Shown piece after piece: positions 1 through 8,483 of a stretch of 39,194 nucleotides of DNA. The notes under the pieces were generated by a model. The model was not told where the DNA came from. It searched no databases and saw only the letters and a program-made list of their open reading frames with translations. The translations under genes and the position numbers were made by a program. The DNA comes from Hyphomicrobiales bacterium (GTDB taxonomy: Bacteria; Pseudomonadota; Alphaproteobacteria; Rhizobiales; Xanthobacteraceae), in NCBI GenBank assembly GCA_021323775.1, contig JAJPKK010000176.1:1-39194 (forward strand). Reading direction: 5' to 3'. The number at the start of each line of letters is the position of its first letter. Positions within the stretch are counted from its first letter, which is position 1.

Positions 1-467
1 ATGCCCCACGGCGAAACGGCCGCATCGACGACGCGCAGCAGACGTTCGTTGATTTCGTCGCGGTGCGACAGGATCTGGTCAAGGTCCATGGCGCCCATCA
101 CGGATCGGATATTCGTCATCGTGAGCTTGACGATGGCGGGCTCGAGCGACGCGACTTCGTAGCTCGCCTTGGCGGCGTCGAACACCTGAAAGAACGCGAT
201 GCCGTCGACCGTGACGCTGGCATTGTCCTTGGTGATGACCTCCTGCTGGGGAATGTCGAGAACCTGCTCCATCACGTTCATCTTCCGCCCGATGCGGTCG
301 ATGAAGGGCCATACAAGATTGAGACCGGGCCGCAGCATTCTCGTGTAGCGGCCGAATCGCTCGACGGTCCAGTTGTAGCCCTGCGGCACCGTCTTGACGC
401 CCATGAAGAGCGTGAGAATGGCCAGGAAGACGACAATGAGGACGAAAACGTCGTAGCCGCCGAACAT
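1..467 (-). CDS. SPFH/band 7 (stomatin/QmcA-like) membrane protein, N-terminal part
   Basis: The gene starts at 467 and runs off the left edge, so only about 155 N-terminal residues are seen. They begin MFGGYDVFVLIVVF, a single N-terminal membrane segment (about residues 7-23). This is followed by the band 7 core: VPQGYNWTVERFGRYTR, then RPGLNLVWPFIDRI, then the region around QEVITKDNASVTVDG. These are hallmarks of stomatin/paraslipin/QmcA-like proteins, which form oligomers on the inner membrane and are thought to organise membrane domains or modulate proteases. An AGGGAG ribosome site lies about 7 bases before the ATG. In many proteobacteria such a gene pairs with an NfeD-like gene, which would lie outside the window. 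Family membership is clear; the substrate or partner is not. Confidence 0.88.
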   Translation of the reverse strand, partial: MFGGYDVFVLIVVFLAILTLFMGVKTVPQGYNWTVERFGRYTRMLRPGLNLVWPFIDRIGRKMNVMEQVLDIPQQEVITKDNASVTVDGIAFFQVFDAAKASYEVASLEPAIVKLTMTNIRSVMGAMDLDQILSHRDEINERLLRVVDAAVSPWG

Positions 468-824
468 ACGTTAACTCCCTGTGGGGCCGTTTAATCAAAT
501 AGCGCTTGATGCAGACTTAAACCATCTTGCTTTGCGGCTTTTCGCATTTTTCCCGCATTTGATAAAGGTTTCGCTGGTGGGAGCGGTCCTTGGGGGTGAC
601 CCCCTTGGCGCTGGGCTTTCCCGCGAAATAATCGCTTCAATTATTGCACGGAGGCGGAGCGAACTTCCCCTCCCCCGCTTGCGGGGGAGTGTCAGGGAGG
701 GGGCGCGCGCCGCGAGTCCGTGCCGTGAGGTGCCCTCTCCCTGGCTCTCCCCCGCGAGCGGGGAGGGGACCGCAAGTTGCGCAGTTATTCTTCATCGGAT
801 CCTCGCATTGGCGCGGGCGAACGA
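468..824. other. Non-coding stretch between the SPFH gene and hemH
   Basis: This is 357 bases between two leftward genes. I see no credible gene. The right half (about 664-776) holds two facing copies of the GC-rich palindromic repeat described separately. The left half (488-560) is more AT-rich and contains the upstream region of the SPFH gene, but I cannot pick out a clear promoter. Confidence 0.6.
664..776. repeat. Two facing copies of a dispersed GC-rich palindromic element
   Basis: The core CCCCGCTTGCGGGG occurs at about 676-689, and a second copy of the type CCCCGCGAGCGGGGAGGGG occurs at about 749-767. The outer parts (CAGGGAGGGGGC and CCCTCTCCCTGG) are also complementary, so the whole block can fold as a nested hairpin. 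Related copies occur at about 5141-5195, 21991-22031, 23427-23451, 24718-24741, 34540-34602 and 37142-37165. Confidence 0.8.
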
Positions 825-1877
825 TTACGCCCAGCCTTGCAGCTCCCGCAGCGCCACCGTCTCGATTACGCGCATGCCCGGCTCGCTGTCGTTGAGGCAG
901 GGAATCGCCGCGAACTTCTCGCCGCCGGCGTGGCGGAAATATTCCGCATTCTCCCCTGCGATCTCCTCAAGCGTTTCCAGGCAATCCGCCGCAAAGCCCG
1001 GCGTGATGACAGCCAGATTCTTCACGCCCTGCGCCGCCAGCTTCTTCACTGTCATGTCGGTATAGGGCTTGAGCCATTCGGCGCGGCCGAACCGCGACTG
1101 GAACGTCATGACCAGCTTCCGCTCGTCGAGCCCGAGCCGTTCGCGCAACAAGCGGGTGGTTTTCGCGCAATGGCAATAATAGGGATCGCCCTTATCGAAA
1201 TAGCTTTGCGGAATGCCGTGAAACGAGGCGATGATGACGTCGGGCGCGAACGCCAGGGTTCGCAGATGGGCTTCGAGCGAGGCCGCCACAGCCTCGATAT
1301 AGGCGGGTTCGTCGAAATAGGGCGGCGCGACGCGCAGCGCCGGCTGCCAGCGCATCGTCATGAGGGCGCGGAAAACTTCGTCGCACACCGTTGCGCTGGT
1401 GGCCGCGGCGTATTGCGGATAGAGGGGCACCACGAGAATCCGTTCGCATCCCTGCCCTGCCAGCGCCGTGAGCCGGGAACGGATGGAAGGATTGCCGTAG
1501 CGCATCGCCCAGTCGACCACGACTCCTTTCCCGCGCAGCGCAAGCGCGGCAGAAAGCTTGTCCGCCTGCGAGCGCGTGATCGTTTTTAGCGGGGATTCGT
1601 TCTTTTCGCGGTTCCAGATCTTCTCGTAGTCGCGCCCTTTTCGCCGTGGCCGCATGGGCAGGATGATCGCGTTGAGGACGAATTTCCAAAGCAGCGTATC
1701 CTCCTCGATCACCCGCTTGTCATTTAGGAACTCGCGCAGATAGCGCCGCACCGAGGCGGCGTCGGTGGCGTCCGGCGTGCCGAGATTGACCAGAAGCACG
1801 CCAACCGATCCGCACTGGACCTTCGGATGGTCAACGGGGCGGCGGGTCAATGCCGCGGGGTTGAGAACTTTGTTCAT
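825..1877 (-). CDS. hemH: Ferrochelatase
   Basis: This 350-residue protein inserts ferrous iron into protoporphyrin IX, the last step of heme b synthesis. The N-terminal GVLLVNLGTPD (26-36) and the catalytic histidine in ASFHGIP (His220) are present. So is the acidic metal-handling motif PGFAADCLETLEEI (293-306). The length is normal for a bacterial HemH. The start at 1877 is supported by GAAGGAAG just upstream. hemA lies about 28 kb away in this window, so the two heme genes are not in one operon. The gene stands alone, with a repeat-filled gap on both sides. I see no iron-box type operator that I would call with confidence. Confidence 0.97.
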   Translation of the reverse strand: MNKVLNPAALTRRPVDHPKVQCGSVGVLLVNLGTPDATDAASVRRYLREFLNDKRVIEEDTLLWKFVLNAIILPMRPRRKGRDYEKIWNREKNESPLKTITRSQADKLSAALALRGKGVVVDWAMRYGNPSIRSRLTALAGQGCERILVVPLYPQYAAATSATVCDEVFRALMTMRWQPALRVAPPYFDEPAYIEAVAASLEAHLRTLAFAPDVIIASFHGIPQSYFDKGDPYYCHCAKTTRLLRERLGLDERKLVMTFQSRFGRAEWLKPYTDMTVKKLAAQGVKNLAVITPGFAADCLETLEEIAGENAEYFRHAGGEKFAAIPCLNDSEPGMRVIETVALRELQGWA

Positions 1878-1930
1878 TGCTTCCTTCTATGTTAAGCAAA
1901 CGCAAAAATCATCCGCTATCCGGGTCCAGG

Positions 1931-2210
1931 TTAATCCTACTGCGTCAGAAGTCGTTGTGGAGCGCCGTCGGATCGCCCGTTTGCCGATCTGCGTAGCGCC
2001 GCCGCTCGCGGCTTTGATCGCTTGGATGCTCTTTGTCGCGGGCGGCGGCAGCCGGTCAAGGGTCTCGACCGCGTAAGCGGCGATTGGCGCGCGATTAAAC
2101 GCGCGCCAATCGCCCTTGACCGGCTGCTGCCGCCCGCGACAAAGAGCATCCAAGCGATCAAAGCCGTTTCCAAGGCCGCCGACCGGACCTTTCTGACGCA
2201 GTAGGGTTAA
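1931..2210. mobile_element. MITE-like element with 20-bp terminal inverted repeats
   Basis: The ends at 1931-1950 and 2191-2210 are inverted repeats matching at 19 of 20 positions (TACTGCGTCAGAA is in both). Inside is a second pair of long arms: 2005-2044 is repeated in reverse at 2131-2166, flanking GGTCAAGGG/CCCTTGACC. The centre is a perfect 13-bp stem (CGATTGGCGCGCG) with a 6-base loop at about 2081-2112. No credible protein is encoded. The 40-bp arm recurs with one mismatch at 39097-39136. Size, terminal repeats and lack of coding fit a non-autonomous miniature transposable element; no clear target duplication was found. Confidence 0.7.
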
Positions 2211-2594
2211 CTCAGGCTGATGCGGGGTCGCCCCGGCGCCGCGATGCGCCGCGGCCGAGAGAACGGCCCTGCGGGGACAGCCCGGCCATGAGCGCACTGG
2301 GACCGGTTTGCTTGCCGGAGGGCGTCATAAGCGATTGAACAAGCGCATAAAAGCTGCGATTGAACCTTCGGCCGCGCTGCCGCGACTAAAAGGAAGGAGA
2401 GAATTTGCGAACTCCTCCCTAGCAATTCTCTCGCACTGGGCGCCGGCACGCGCAGGCGCCCCTTTTTTCGCCCTACCATGGTACGTCAGCGCCAGCGGCG
2501 GCGCCTCGGTGACGAGCACCGCCGTCCGGCGACGACCGCCATGCAAGGACCGCGTTTGACGGCGGCCCGGGGGCGCGGCATTGATCGGCTGTTC
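2211..2594. other. Non-coding stretch upstream of the AbrB-type gene
   Basis: This is 384 bases with no supported gene. It contains an inverted repeat GAGAGAATT (2397-2405) / AATTCTCTC (2424-2432) with an 18-base loop, which may be a small dispersed palindrome or a terminator-like structure. An in-frame upstream extension of the AbrB-type gene from 2478 is possible but has an atypical Arg-rich composition, so it is treated as untranslated. Confidence 0.55.
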
Positions 2595-3677
2595 ATGCCT
2601 GAAGCCCCGCCCCTAAGCCAAAAACTCATTCACATTGCGCAGTCCCTGCTGATCGGGGCAGCCGGCGGCTTTCTGTTCAATGCCGCCAGATTTCCGGCCG
2701 GGTGGCTCGCCGGATCGATGGTGTTCGCCGCCGCAGCGGCGCTCGCTGGCCGACCGATCGACGTGCCGAGGCCGCTCGCGCGCGTCTGCTCGGTCGTGCT
2801 TGGGATTGCGATTGGCGGGGTGGTGACGCCCGAAACCTTACGCGGGATGATGACCTGGCCGCTCAGCATCGCCGTGGTGGCTATTTCGGTGGCCGCCGCG
2901 ACGCTTGCGACCTACGCCTATCTCACGCGGGTCCACGGCTGGAACACGCTTACCGCGATCTTTGCGAGCGTACCGGGCGGGCTTGCTCAGGTCATGACGC
3001 TTGCGACTGAAGCGAAGCGCAAATGCGACATACGCGGCGTCGCGATTGTGCAGACCTTGCGGGTGATGATCCTGACCGTGGTGGTGCCGGCGGCGCTGTC
3101 TCTCACCGGTCGCGTCGGCGCTGTGCGCCGGCCGGCGAGCCTCGTCCCCGTGGCCGAAGCGCCGGTTGCTTTCGCGATTCTGGTTGGCGCAGCAGCGGCG
3201 GCGGGGCTCGGGCTGCTGCGGCTCGGCTTTCGCGGCGGCCTGTTCTTCGGAGCGCTGACAGTGTCAGCTTTCCTGCATGGCGGCGCGTTCATCGAGGTCA
3301 CCATGCCGTCCTGGCTCGCCACCGCCGCGATGGTCGGGCTCGGCACGCTGAGCGGCGGCCGCTTCACCGGCATGCCATTGCGCCTGCTGCTGGCCTACCT
3401 CGGCGCGGCGCTCGGCGCCTTCGCGGTGTCGCTTGCCGTCACAGCGGCGATCGGCGTCGCGGTGACCCTGGCGGCGCCGCTGCCGGTTGGCGAGGTGATC
3501 GTCGCCTACGCGCCGGGCGCGGTCGACGCCATGATGATTCTCGCACTCGCGCTCGCCCTCGATCCGGTTTTCGTCGGCGCGCATCACCTCGCGCGCGTCT
3601 TCGTGGTGTCGCTGGCGCTGCCGGTTTTGGCCCACTATTTCTCCGCGTCCGAGCCGAAAAGCGCAAAAGAGCGGTGA
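2595..3677 (+). CDS. AbrB-family (COG3180-type) multi-pass membrane protein
   Basis: This 360-residue, very hydrophobic protein has about ten predicted membrane segments arranged as two similar halves. Both halves carry the family signature of Gly/Pro-rich loops. One is FASVPGGLAQVMTLA near residue 130; the other is the VAYAPGAVDAMMILAL region near residue 310. This duplicated pattern is typical of the AbrB/AidB-regulator (ammonia monooxygenase-like) family, whose function is not well established and which may be transporters. Translation could start at 2478 or 2541, but those extensions are Arg-rich and do not resemble the family, so the ATG at 2595 (MPEAPPLSQ) is preferred. It stands alone, convergent with murA. 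Confidence 0.85.
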   Translation: MPEAPPLSQKLIHIAQSLLIGAAGGFLFNAARFPAGWLAGSMVFAAAAALAGRPIDVPRPLARVCSVVLGIAIGGVVTPETLRGMMTWPLSIAVVAISVAAATLATYAYLTRVHGWNTLTAIFASVPGGLAQVMTLATEAKRKCDIRGVAIVQTLRVMILTVVVPAALSLTGRVGAVRRPASLVPVAEAPVAFAILVGAAAAAGLGLLRLGFRGGLFFGALTVSAFLHGGAFIEVTMPSWLATAAMVGLGTLSGGRFTGMPLRLLLAYLGAALGAFAVSLAVTAAIGVAVTLAAPLPVGEVIVAYAPGAVDAMMILALALALDPVFVGAHHLARVFVVSLALPVLAHYFSASEPKSAKER

Positions 3678-3775
3678 GCGGCGGCCGCAGGGTGCAAAGG
3701 CGCAACAGGCCGAAGAAACCGAAACAGCCCCTCGCAGGCGGGTTTGCCCACGCTACGCCGCGACGCTCCGGACCA

Positions 3776-5065
3776 TCATCCGCTGATCCGGGAAATCTGC
3801 GCGCCGCAGGCCGAGAGCTTGTCCTCGAGGCGTTCGAACCCGCGGTCGAGGTGATAGACGCGGTGGACCATGGTCTCGCCCTCCGCGGCCAGCGCGGCAA
3901 TCACGAGGGACACTGAAGCGCGCAGGTCGGTCGCCATCACGGGAGCGCCGGTGAGCCGGCTCGGGCCCTCGATGGTCGCGGTCTCGCCGTCGAGCTGGAT
4001 GCGGGCGCCGAGCCGCGCCAGCTCCTGGACGTGCATGAAGCGGTTCTCAAAGATGGTTTCGGTGATCCGCGATGTCCCATTCGCACGCGTCATCAGCGCC
4101 ATGAACTGCGCTTGCAGATCGGTCGGGAAGCCGGGGAAAGGCGCGGTCGCAACGTCGACCGGCGCAATGCCGGCGCCGTTGCGCGCGACCCTGATCCCCG
4201 CATTGGTGGCGGCGATCTCGGCGCCGGCCTGGGCGAGCACGTCGAGCGCCGTCTGCAGCAACTCCGGCCGGCCGCCTTCCAGGAGCACGTCGCCGCCTGT
4301 CATCGCCACCGCAATCGCAAAGGTGCCGGTCTCGATACGGTCAGGCAGCACGGTGTGGCGCGCGCCGGACAGTTGCGGCACGCCCTCGACGACGATCCTG
4401 GAGGTGCCGGCGCCGGTGATCTTCGCGCCCATCTTGTTGAGACAATCGGCCACATCGGCGACTTCGGGCTCGCGCGCCGCGTTTTCGATGACCGTGGTGC
4501 CCTGCGCGAGCGAGGCGGCCATCAGCGCCGTATGCGTTCCGCCGACCGTCACCTTGGGAAAGGCGATTTCGCCGCCGCGCAGGCCGTTGCGGGCCCGCGC
4601 GATCACATAGCCGGCGTCTACCTCGATTTCCGCGCCAAGGTTCTGCAGGGCCTGGATGTGAAGATCGACCGGCCGGGTGCCGATGGCGCAGCCGCCCGGC
4701 AACGACACCTTGGCCTCGCCCATGCGGGCGACCAATGGCCCGATCACCCAGAAACTGGCCCGCATCCGTGACACCAGCTCATAGGGCGCCTTGGTATCGA
4801 CGATGCCTGCGGCCGAGAGGTGCAGGGTCTGGCCCTGGTAGGCGGTGTCGCCCGGCCGCTTGCCGTTGAGCATGACGTCGACGCCGTGATTGTTGAGGAT
4901 GCGCTGGAGCAGCGAGACGTCGGCAAGGCGCGGCACGTTGTCGAGGATCAGGGTGTCGCGGGTCAAGAGGCTCGCAATCATCAGCGGCAAGGCGGCGTTC
5001 TTGGCGCCGGAAATCGGGATGGCGCCGTGAAGCGGCTGGCCGCCGACAATGCTGATGCGATCCAT
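3776..5065 (-). CDS. murA: UDP-N-acetylglucosamine 1-carboxyvinyltransferase
   Basis: This 429-residue cytoplasmic enzyme transfers enolpyruvate from PEP to UDP-GlcNAc, the first committed step of peptidoglycan synthesis. The N-terminal [10 protein letters not shown] (18-27) carries the conserved Lys22. The catalytic cysteine lies in [13 protein letters not shown] (Cys126), so the enzyme should be sensitive to fosfomycin in principle. The length matches the family. AAGGGG precedes the ATG at 5065. Upstream, in the same orientation, is the small basic protein at 5227-5445, separated by palindromic repeats. Confidence 0.98.
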   Translation of the reverse strand: MDRISIVGGQPLHGAIPISGAKNAALPLMIASLLTRDTLILDNVPRLADVSLLQRILNNHGVDVMLNGKRPGDTAYQGQTLHLSAAGIVDTKAPYELVSRMRASFWVIGPLVARMGEAKVSLPGGCAIGTRPVDLHIQALQNLGAEIEVDAGYVIARARNGLRGGEIAFPKVTVGGTHTALMAASLAQGTTVIENAAREPEVADVADCLNKMGAKITGAGTSRIVVEGVPQLSGARHTVLPDRIETGTFAIAVAMTGGDVLLEGGRPELLQTALDVLAQAGAEIAATNAGIRVARNGAGIAPVDVATAPFPGFPTDLQAQFMALMTRANGTSRITETIFENRFMHVQELARLGARIQLDGETATIEGPSRLTGAPVMATDLRASVSLVIAALAAEGETMVHRVYHLDRGFERLEDKLSACGAQISRISG

Positions 5066-5140
5066 GAGAGCCCCTTGTACTGGTTTTCCTCAAAAAAAAC
5101 CTGGCGCGCCCCCGCGCCGGCCGCAACGCGCCCTCTCCTA

Positions 5141-5195
5141 CCCTCCGCAAGCGGGGGGAAGGCATGTCCCCTCCGCAAGCGGGGGGAAGGCATGT
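5141..5195. repeat. Tandem pair of GC-rich palindromic repeat units upstream of murA
   Basis: A 27-bp unit containing CTCCGCAAGCGGGGGG occurs at 5141-5167 and again at 5169-5195, a period of 28. It belongs to the same palindromic family found at 664-776 and elsewhere. It lies in the leader between the upstream small gene and murA, where it could form mRNA hairpins. Confidence 0.85.
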
Positions 5196-5226
5196 CGGCC
5201 CCCCGGCTTGCGCCGCGGGACCGGGC

Positions 5227-5445
5227 CTAAGCCGACCGCTTGTCGGCGACAACTCGGGCGGAATCGTGAGCGGGTGCGGATTCCACATCCTCGCCCGGCG
5301 TGTCCGCTTCCGCGGCGCGTCGGCGCGCCTGAGCCTTGCGGCGCCGCAAATTGGCCTTGAGCGCCGCCGCGAGCCGTTCCGCCCGCGCCTCCCGCTTCGT
5401 CGACCGCTCCCTTACCGCGCCGCCGGTTGAATCTCCCTTGGTCAT
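5227..5445 (-). CDS. Small basic conserved protein upstream of murA
   Basis: This 72-residue protein is very rich in Arg, Lys, Ala and Glu, with a central block RAERLAAALKANLRRRKAQ. It is predicted to be a single charged helix with a disordered Asp/Glu-containing tail. Similar short proteins are commonly annotated as hypothetical next to murA in Hyphomicrobiales (from memory). The composition would allow nucleic acid or ribosome binding, but no function is assigned. The ATG at 5445 is preceded by AGGGG. It is in the same direction as murA with a 161-bp gap. Confidence 0.75.
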   Translation of the reverse strand: MTKGDSTGGAVRERSTKREARAERLAAALKANLRRRKAQARRRAAEADTPGEDVESAPAHDSARVVADKRSA

Positions 5446-5681
5446 GGCCCCTGATAGCTATTCCGGCAGTCGGCTGCAATCGCGGCCCCGCGGCCGCCAG
5501 CGGCGCTTGCGGGAGTGCATGAATCCGGTGCGTCGGGCCAGGTCCTCCAAGATCCTCCATGCGGCACGATCCTCCATGCGGCACGTGTCGCAACCGCGCT
5601 CCTTGCGCCGCCGCGGCCCTTGTGGCAGGTTCGCCCCGCCTCACGTTGCCGCCCTCTTGTGGCAGCAGCGCCGCGGTTTCT

Positions 5682-5756
<75 letters not shown>

Positions 5757-5801
5757 GGAAATTCCTGCTAAATCAGACACCTAGCCGTTCTCATCGTTCA
5801 G

Positions 5802-5861
5802 CATAGAGCACTCCCTTCGAGAAGGAGAGGTCGAGTTTAATTCGCTCCGATGGTAGCTTCG
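5802..5861 (+). pseudogene. Degenerate tandem copy of tRNA-Thr
   Basis: AGAGCACTCCCTT at 5805-5817 and GGAGAGGTCGA at about 5824-5834 repeat the tRNA-Thr sequence at a constant offset of 104 bp. The anticodon region is altered (CGAGA) and the acceptor stem is lost. The tRNA 3' flank is also repeated (5757-5776 against 5861-5880, both containing AAATCAG), so the unit is a decayed tandem duplication. It is not a functional tRNA. It may mark an older integration event at the same site. Confidence 0.75.
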
Positions 5862-6086
5862 GAAGTCCTGATAAATCAGGCGCATTAGGCAGTTTTCGCT
5901 GCGGACAGAAACGCCATCGGAATCCAGAACCATTCAGCAACATCCTAATTTAGCGGCACATTAGCGACACGCTGAAACATGTTCTGTTCTGCCGCATGTC
6001 AAATGCAGCCCCCGCCGCGCCGTGACAAGCTTTTGAGTGCGAGTTCGGTTCCGACACGACACCCGCGCGCGCCGCGCGGACCAGTT
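5862..6086. other. Left margin of the island, non-coding
   Basis: Together with the tRNA remnant this makes about 330 bases without a protein gene between tRNA-Thr and the first CARF gene. It is more AT-rich than its surroundings. I see no integrase fragment, no CRISPR repeats and no clear promoter in it. Confidence 0.5.
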
Positions 6087-7244
6087 TCAATCCTGGTGCG
6101 TGATAGCAGCGCCGAGGGCTAACGGAGCGATCTCCGGACCGTCCGCGCTGGCGCGGATGATGATCTCATGTGGGGACAGAAGCAGTCCGAAGCGCGAGGG
6201 GTTGGCGTCGCTGCGTCCTCCGGCCGGCTCGCTCAGGAGCCGGCTGGCCAGCATCTGATCGGCCACGGCGTCAGCGATCGCCTTGCGGACGCGCGAAACC
6301 GCCTGCCGGAAGGCGCTGTTTGGGGTGTCGTCATAGGGGCCGGGCCTCATGGTGTAGGTCTTGGCGCTGCCGCCAAGCGCGATGAGCCGGCCGACCGGGC
6401 TCGGCCGGTACTTCTGCGGCCGTTTCAGCATATCGACGGTGACCCAGCCCTTGTGGTCGCCGCCCACGCCGCTTGGCCCGGCGCCCGGCACGGCTGCCTT
6501 GGCCCACTCCGCCAGCACGCGATAGACGATGAAGTCCTTAGGCTCCAGCTTTATGACGACCGCACCGCCGGCAATGCGCAGCGTCGAGGTATTCGCCAGC
6601 AGTTCCAGCACCACGCCCTCGCCAACCGTCGCCGCATTCACCTGCGCCACGTAGCTGGCGTAATCCATCTTCTGCTCCAGCATGATCCTGGGCAGGCGCC
6701 CGCGCACCCGGACGAACGGGACCAGGGACAGCTCGATGTCGCCCGGCTTGTTGTGGCCGGGCCACCAGAAATCGGCGTCCTTCTGCTCCAGCGACGGCGG
6801 ATGCACCAGCACGTGGCTCAGTTCATCCTGCGGCCTCCCGAACAGCGTCATGGCGGCGCCCCCGTGGAAGCTCATGGTCTTGCGCCCGCCGGCCAGCGAA
6901 AGATGCACGACGGCCTCCTCGTCGCGCGTCTCGCACTGGACCACTTCGCACACGGCATTACCAAAGGTTATGGAATCGGCCTCGCTGCGGATGTCGACGC
7001 AGTCCGTGCCTATGATCTCAGTGCGCCCGGCCAATGAGGGCTGCCCGATCTCGCGCGAAAGCAGGGCGAGTTTGCCCTTTGAACCCAGGAGGCTCGACCG
7101 GCACCGCTCCAGCGCGCCCGCGGTCACCACCACGAACATTCTGTCCGGCCAGAATGGAGGTTTGCGGCGCGCCAGCGCCCAGACCGTCTCGGTGACGATC
7201 GCCGGCGACATGCCCCCGGTGACGATAAGAACCCGCCGTTTCAT
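6087..7244 (-). CDS. CARF-domain CRISPR accessory protein, NE0113 family, with C-terminal winged-helix-like region
   Basis: This 385-residue protein starts with a CARF (cyclic-oligoadenylate-binding Rossmann) domain. VLIVTGGMSPAIVTET (5-20) is the nucleotide-binding N-terminal motif. LSLAGGRKTMSFHG (115-128) followed by LFGRPQDELSHVLV (134-147) is diagnostic of the Cas_NE0113 family. The C-terminal part (about 235-362) reads like a winged helix: DFIVYRVLAEWAK, GWVTVDMLKR, FRQAVSRVRKAIADAV, RFGLLLSPHEIII. No RxxxxH HEPN nuclease motif is visible. It probably senses cyclic oligoadenylate made by the neighbouring Cas10. Whether it regulates transcription or acts otherwise is inference. The ATG at 7244 is preferred over an in-frame TTG at 7259. 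It is divergent from the second CARF gene, with a palindrome at 7252-7268 just upstream of its start. Confidence 0.88.
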   Translation of the reverse strand: MKRRVLIVTGGMSPAIVTETVWALARRKPPFWPDRMFVVVTAGALERCRSSLLGSKGKLALLSREIGQPSLAGRTEIIGTDCVDIRSEADSITFGNAVCEVVQCETRDEEAVVHLSLAGGRKTMSFHGGAAMTLFGRPQDELSHVLVHPPSLEQKDADFWWPGHNKPGDIELSLVPFVRVRGRLPRIMLEQKMDYASYVAQVNAATVGEGVVLELLANTSTLRIAGGAVVIKLEPKDFIVYRVLAEWAKAAVPGAGPSGVGGDHKGWVTVDMLKRPQKYRPSPVGRLIALGGSAKTYTMRPGPYDDTPNSAFRQAVSRVRKAIADAVADQMLASRLLSEPAGGRSDANPSRFGLLLSPHEIIIRASADGPEIAPLALGAAITHQD

Positions 7245-7251
7245 CCCATTA

Positions 7252-7268
7252 AATCCCAACTTTGGGGT
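7252..7268. promoter_or_regulatory. Operator-like palindrome, copy 1, between the two CARF genes
   Basis: AATCCCAACTTTGGGGT contains the perfect inverted repeat CCCAA-CT-TTGGG (7255-7266). The same 17 bases occur at 8593-8609 before cmr1, and similarity continues for 6 more bases (TCTGCC against TTTGTC). It lies 8 bases before the ATG of the leftward CARF gene and 118 bp before the rightward one. The loop is too short for a good RNA hairpin, so a DNA-binding site is more likely. Confidence 0.6.
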
Positions 7269-7385
7269 CTGCCCTGCGAGGACGACTCACAGTGTATGAG
7301 ACAAGGCCAATTCTGCCAGGGAATCTACAGCACGAGCATAACCCGGCGCCCTTGGCTTGCCAGTACAACAGAAAGGCGAGATCGC

Positions 7386-8483
7386 ATGCAGACCACGATC
7401 ACGACTGTCGGCACATCCCTGCTCACGAACTCCGGCCGCCCCTGGGAAGGCTGGAGACGCCGTCAACCGCTCCCGGACCCGGCGGCGGTGGATTCCTGGC
7501 TGCAGGACGCTGATCGAAAAAAGGCGAGCGCAGAGATCCACACCTGGCTCAAACTCGGCATCCTCGATGAGCCCAGGCGCCACCGTCTGCGTCTGGTCCA
7601 CACCAACAGCGTCGATGGCCGCTTTTGCGCGCAGCGCCTTCAGACGTGGGCGAAACGGCGAGACATCGAATGCACCGTCGAAGAGATCCTCGGTCTGGGA
7701 ACGGAGAGCGAGGCCGGCTTCAACCTGGGGCTCGCCGAGCTTGCCCGGAAGCTCGCGGTGAGTGTTGACAGCGCCCGCGCCGGCGGTGTCGCCATCGCGG
7801 CCACCGGCGGCTTCAAGGCGGAGATTGCGGTTGCCAACCTGGTGGGAGCGCTGCTGAATGCCCCGGTGCATTATATATACGAAGACTTCGAACATCTGGT
7901 AACGATCGATCCGCTTCCAATTTCTCTCGATCCTGTTGAACTGCGCAGCGGCTGCGGGGCGGCGCTGCTTGCCAAGTTTGCTGAGGCCGAGAAGGCGGAA
8001 GGCGGACGGCCGCCGCTGCTGCGCCGGTCGGAGATTGCCAGCATGCTGGCCCAGGAGCCGCGGCTCGACCTCTACCTGGAGACGGAGGAGATGGACGGGG
8101 AGGACTACGTCGCCCTCAATCCCATCGGCGAGATCGCGCGCAGCTTGCTGGATGCGCCCGCTGCCGAGTGGCCGCCGGCGAGCGAGCGGCAGCCGGCGGA
8201 CAAGAAGGCCCTGAGCGGCTTGCCGCATCACCGGCCGAAAGGCTGGGAGGCGATCGTCGACAAGCTTGCGCGCAATCCTTATGTGACCTCGATCCGCTGC
8301 GAGGCCGGCCGCCGTGGCGGCACCAGCCGAATCGGGCCGGCCAGCGGCAGTGAGACGGACGTCGAGGTCCTGATCGCTGACGGAGCAGCACCGCCGCTGG
8401 GACTCAGAGTGTCCACGACTGCCAGGACTGCGGCCAAACGCGATCTGATTCTCCGCCATCTCAAACAGAAGATAAAGTTCTGA
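7386..8483 (+). CDS. CARF-domain protein of the APE2256/ring-nuclease type with an unassigned C-terminal domain
   Basis: This 365-residue protein has an N-terminal CARF domain. TTITTVGTSLLTNSGRPW carries Ser11. AATGGFKAEIAVANLVGAL (138-156) carries Lys144. NAPVHYIYEDFEHLVTIDPLP (158-178) follows as in APE2256/Crn1-like proteins. Ser11 and the GGFK lysine match the positions reported to matter in the Sulfolobus ring nuclease Sso2081 (from memory), so it may bind or cleave cyclic tetra-adenylate. Residues 205-285 could hold a helix-turn-helix-like linker. The last 80 residues (KGWEAIVDKLARNPYV to RHLKQKIKF) are not assigned; a RelE-like fold is one guess. No HEPN motif is seen. The ATG at 7386 follows GAAAGGCGAG. 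Confidence 0.87.
   Translation: MQTTITTVGTSLLTNSGRPWEGWRRRQPLPDPAAVDSWLQDADRKKASAEIHTWLKLGILDEPRRHRLRLVHTNSVDGRFCAQRLQTWAKRRDIECTVEEILGLGTESEAGFNLGLAELARKLAVSVDSARAGGVAIAATGGFKAEIAVANLVGALLNAPVHYIYEDFEHLVTIDPLPISLDPVELRSGCGAALLAKFAEAEKAEGGRPPLLRRSEIASMLAQEPRLDLYLETEEMDGEDYVALNPIGEIARSLLDAPAAEWPPASERQPADKKALSGLPHHRPKGWEAIVDKLARNPYVTSIRCEAGRRGGTSRIGPASGSETDVEVLIADGAAPPLGLRVSTTARTAAKRDLILRHLKQKIKF

Noticed and set aside
79-498. Minus-strand frame of 139 codons at the left edge.
   Set aside because: It is out of frame with the SPFH protein, whose translation gives clear band 7 motifs.
2478-2594. N-terminal extension of the AbrB-type protein from 2478.
   Set aside because: Arg-rich and unlike the family; the hydrophobic protein begins naturally at 2595.
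3023-3916. Plus-strand frame of 297 codons overlapping the AbrB-type gene and the end of murA.
   Set aside because: Spans the end of one gene and the antisense of another, with Arg-rich low-complexity sequence.
6084-6115. GTTTCAATCC near the end of the first CARF gene, similar to the start of some type I-C/III CRISPR repeats.
   Set aside because: Only one 10-base match, within the coding end of the CARF gene, with no second copy at spacer distance.
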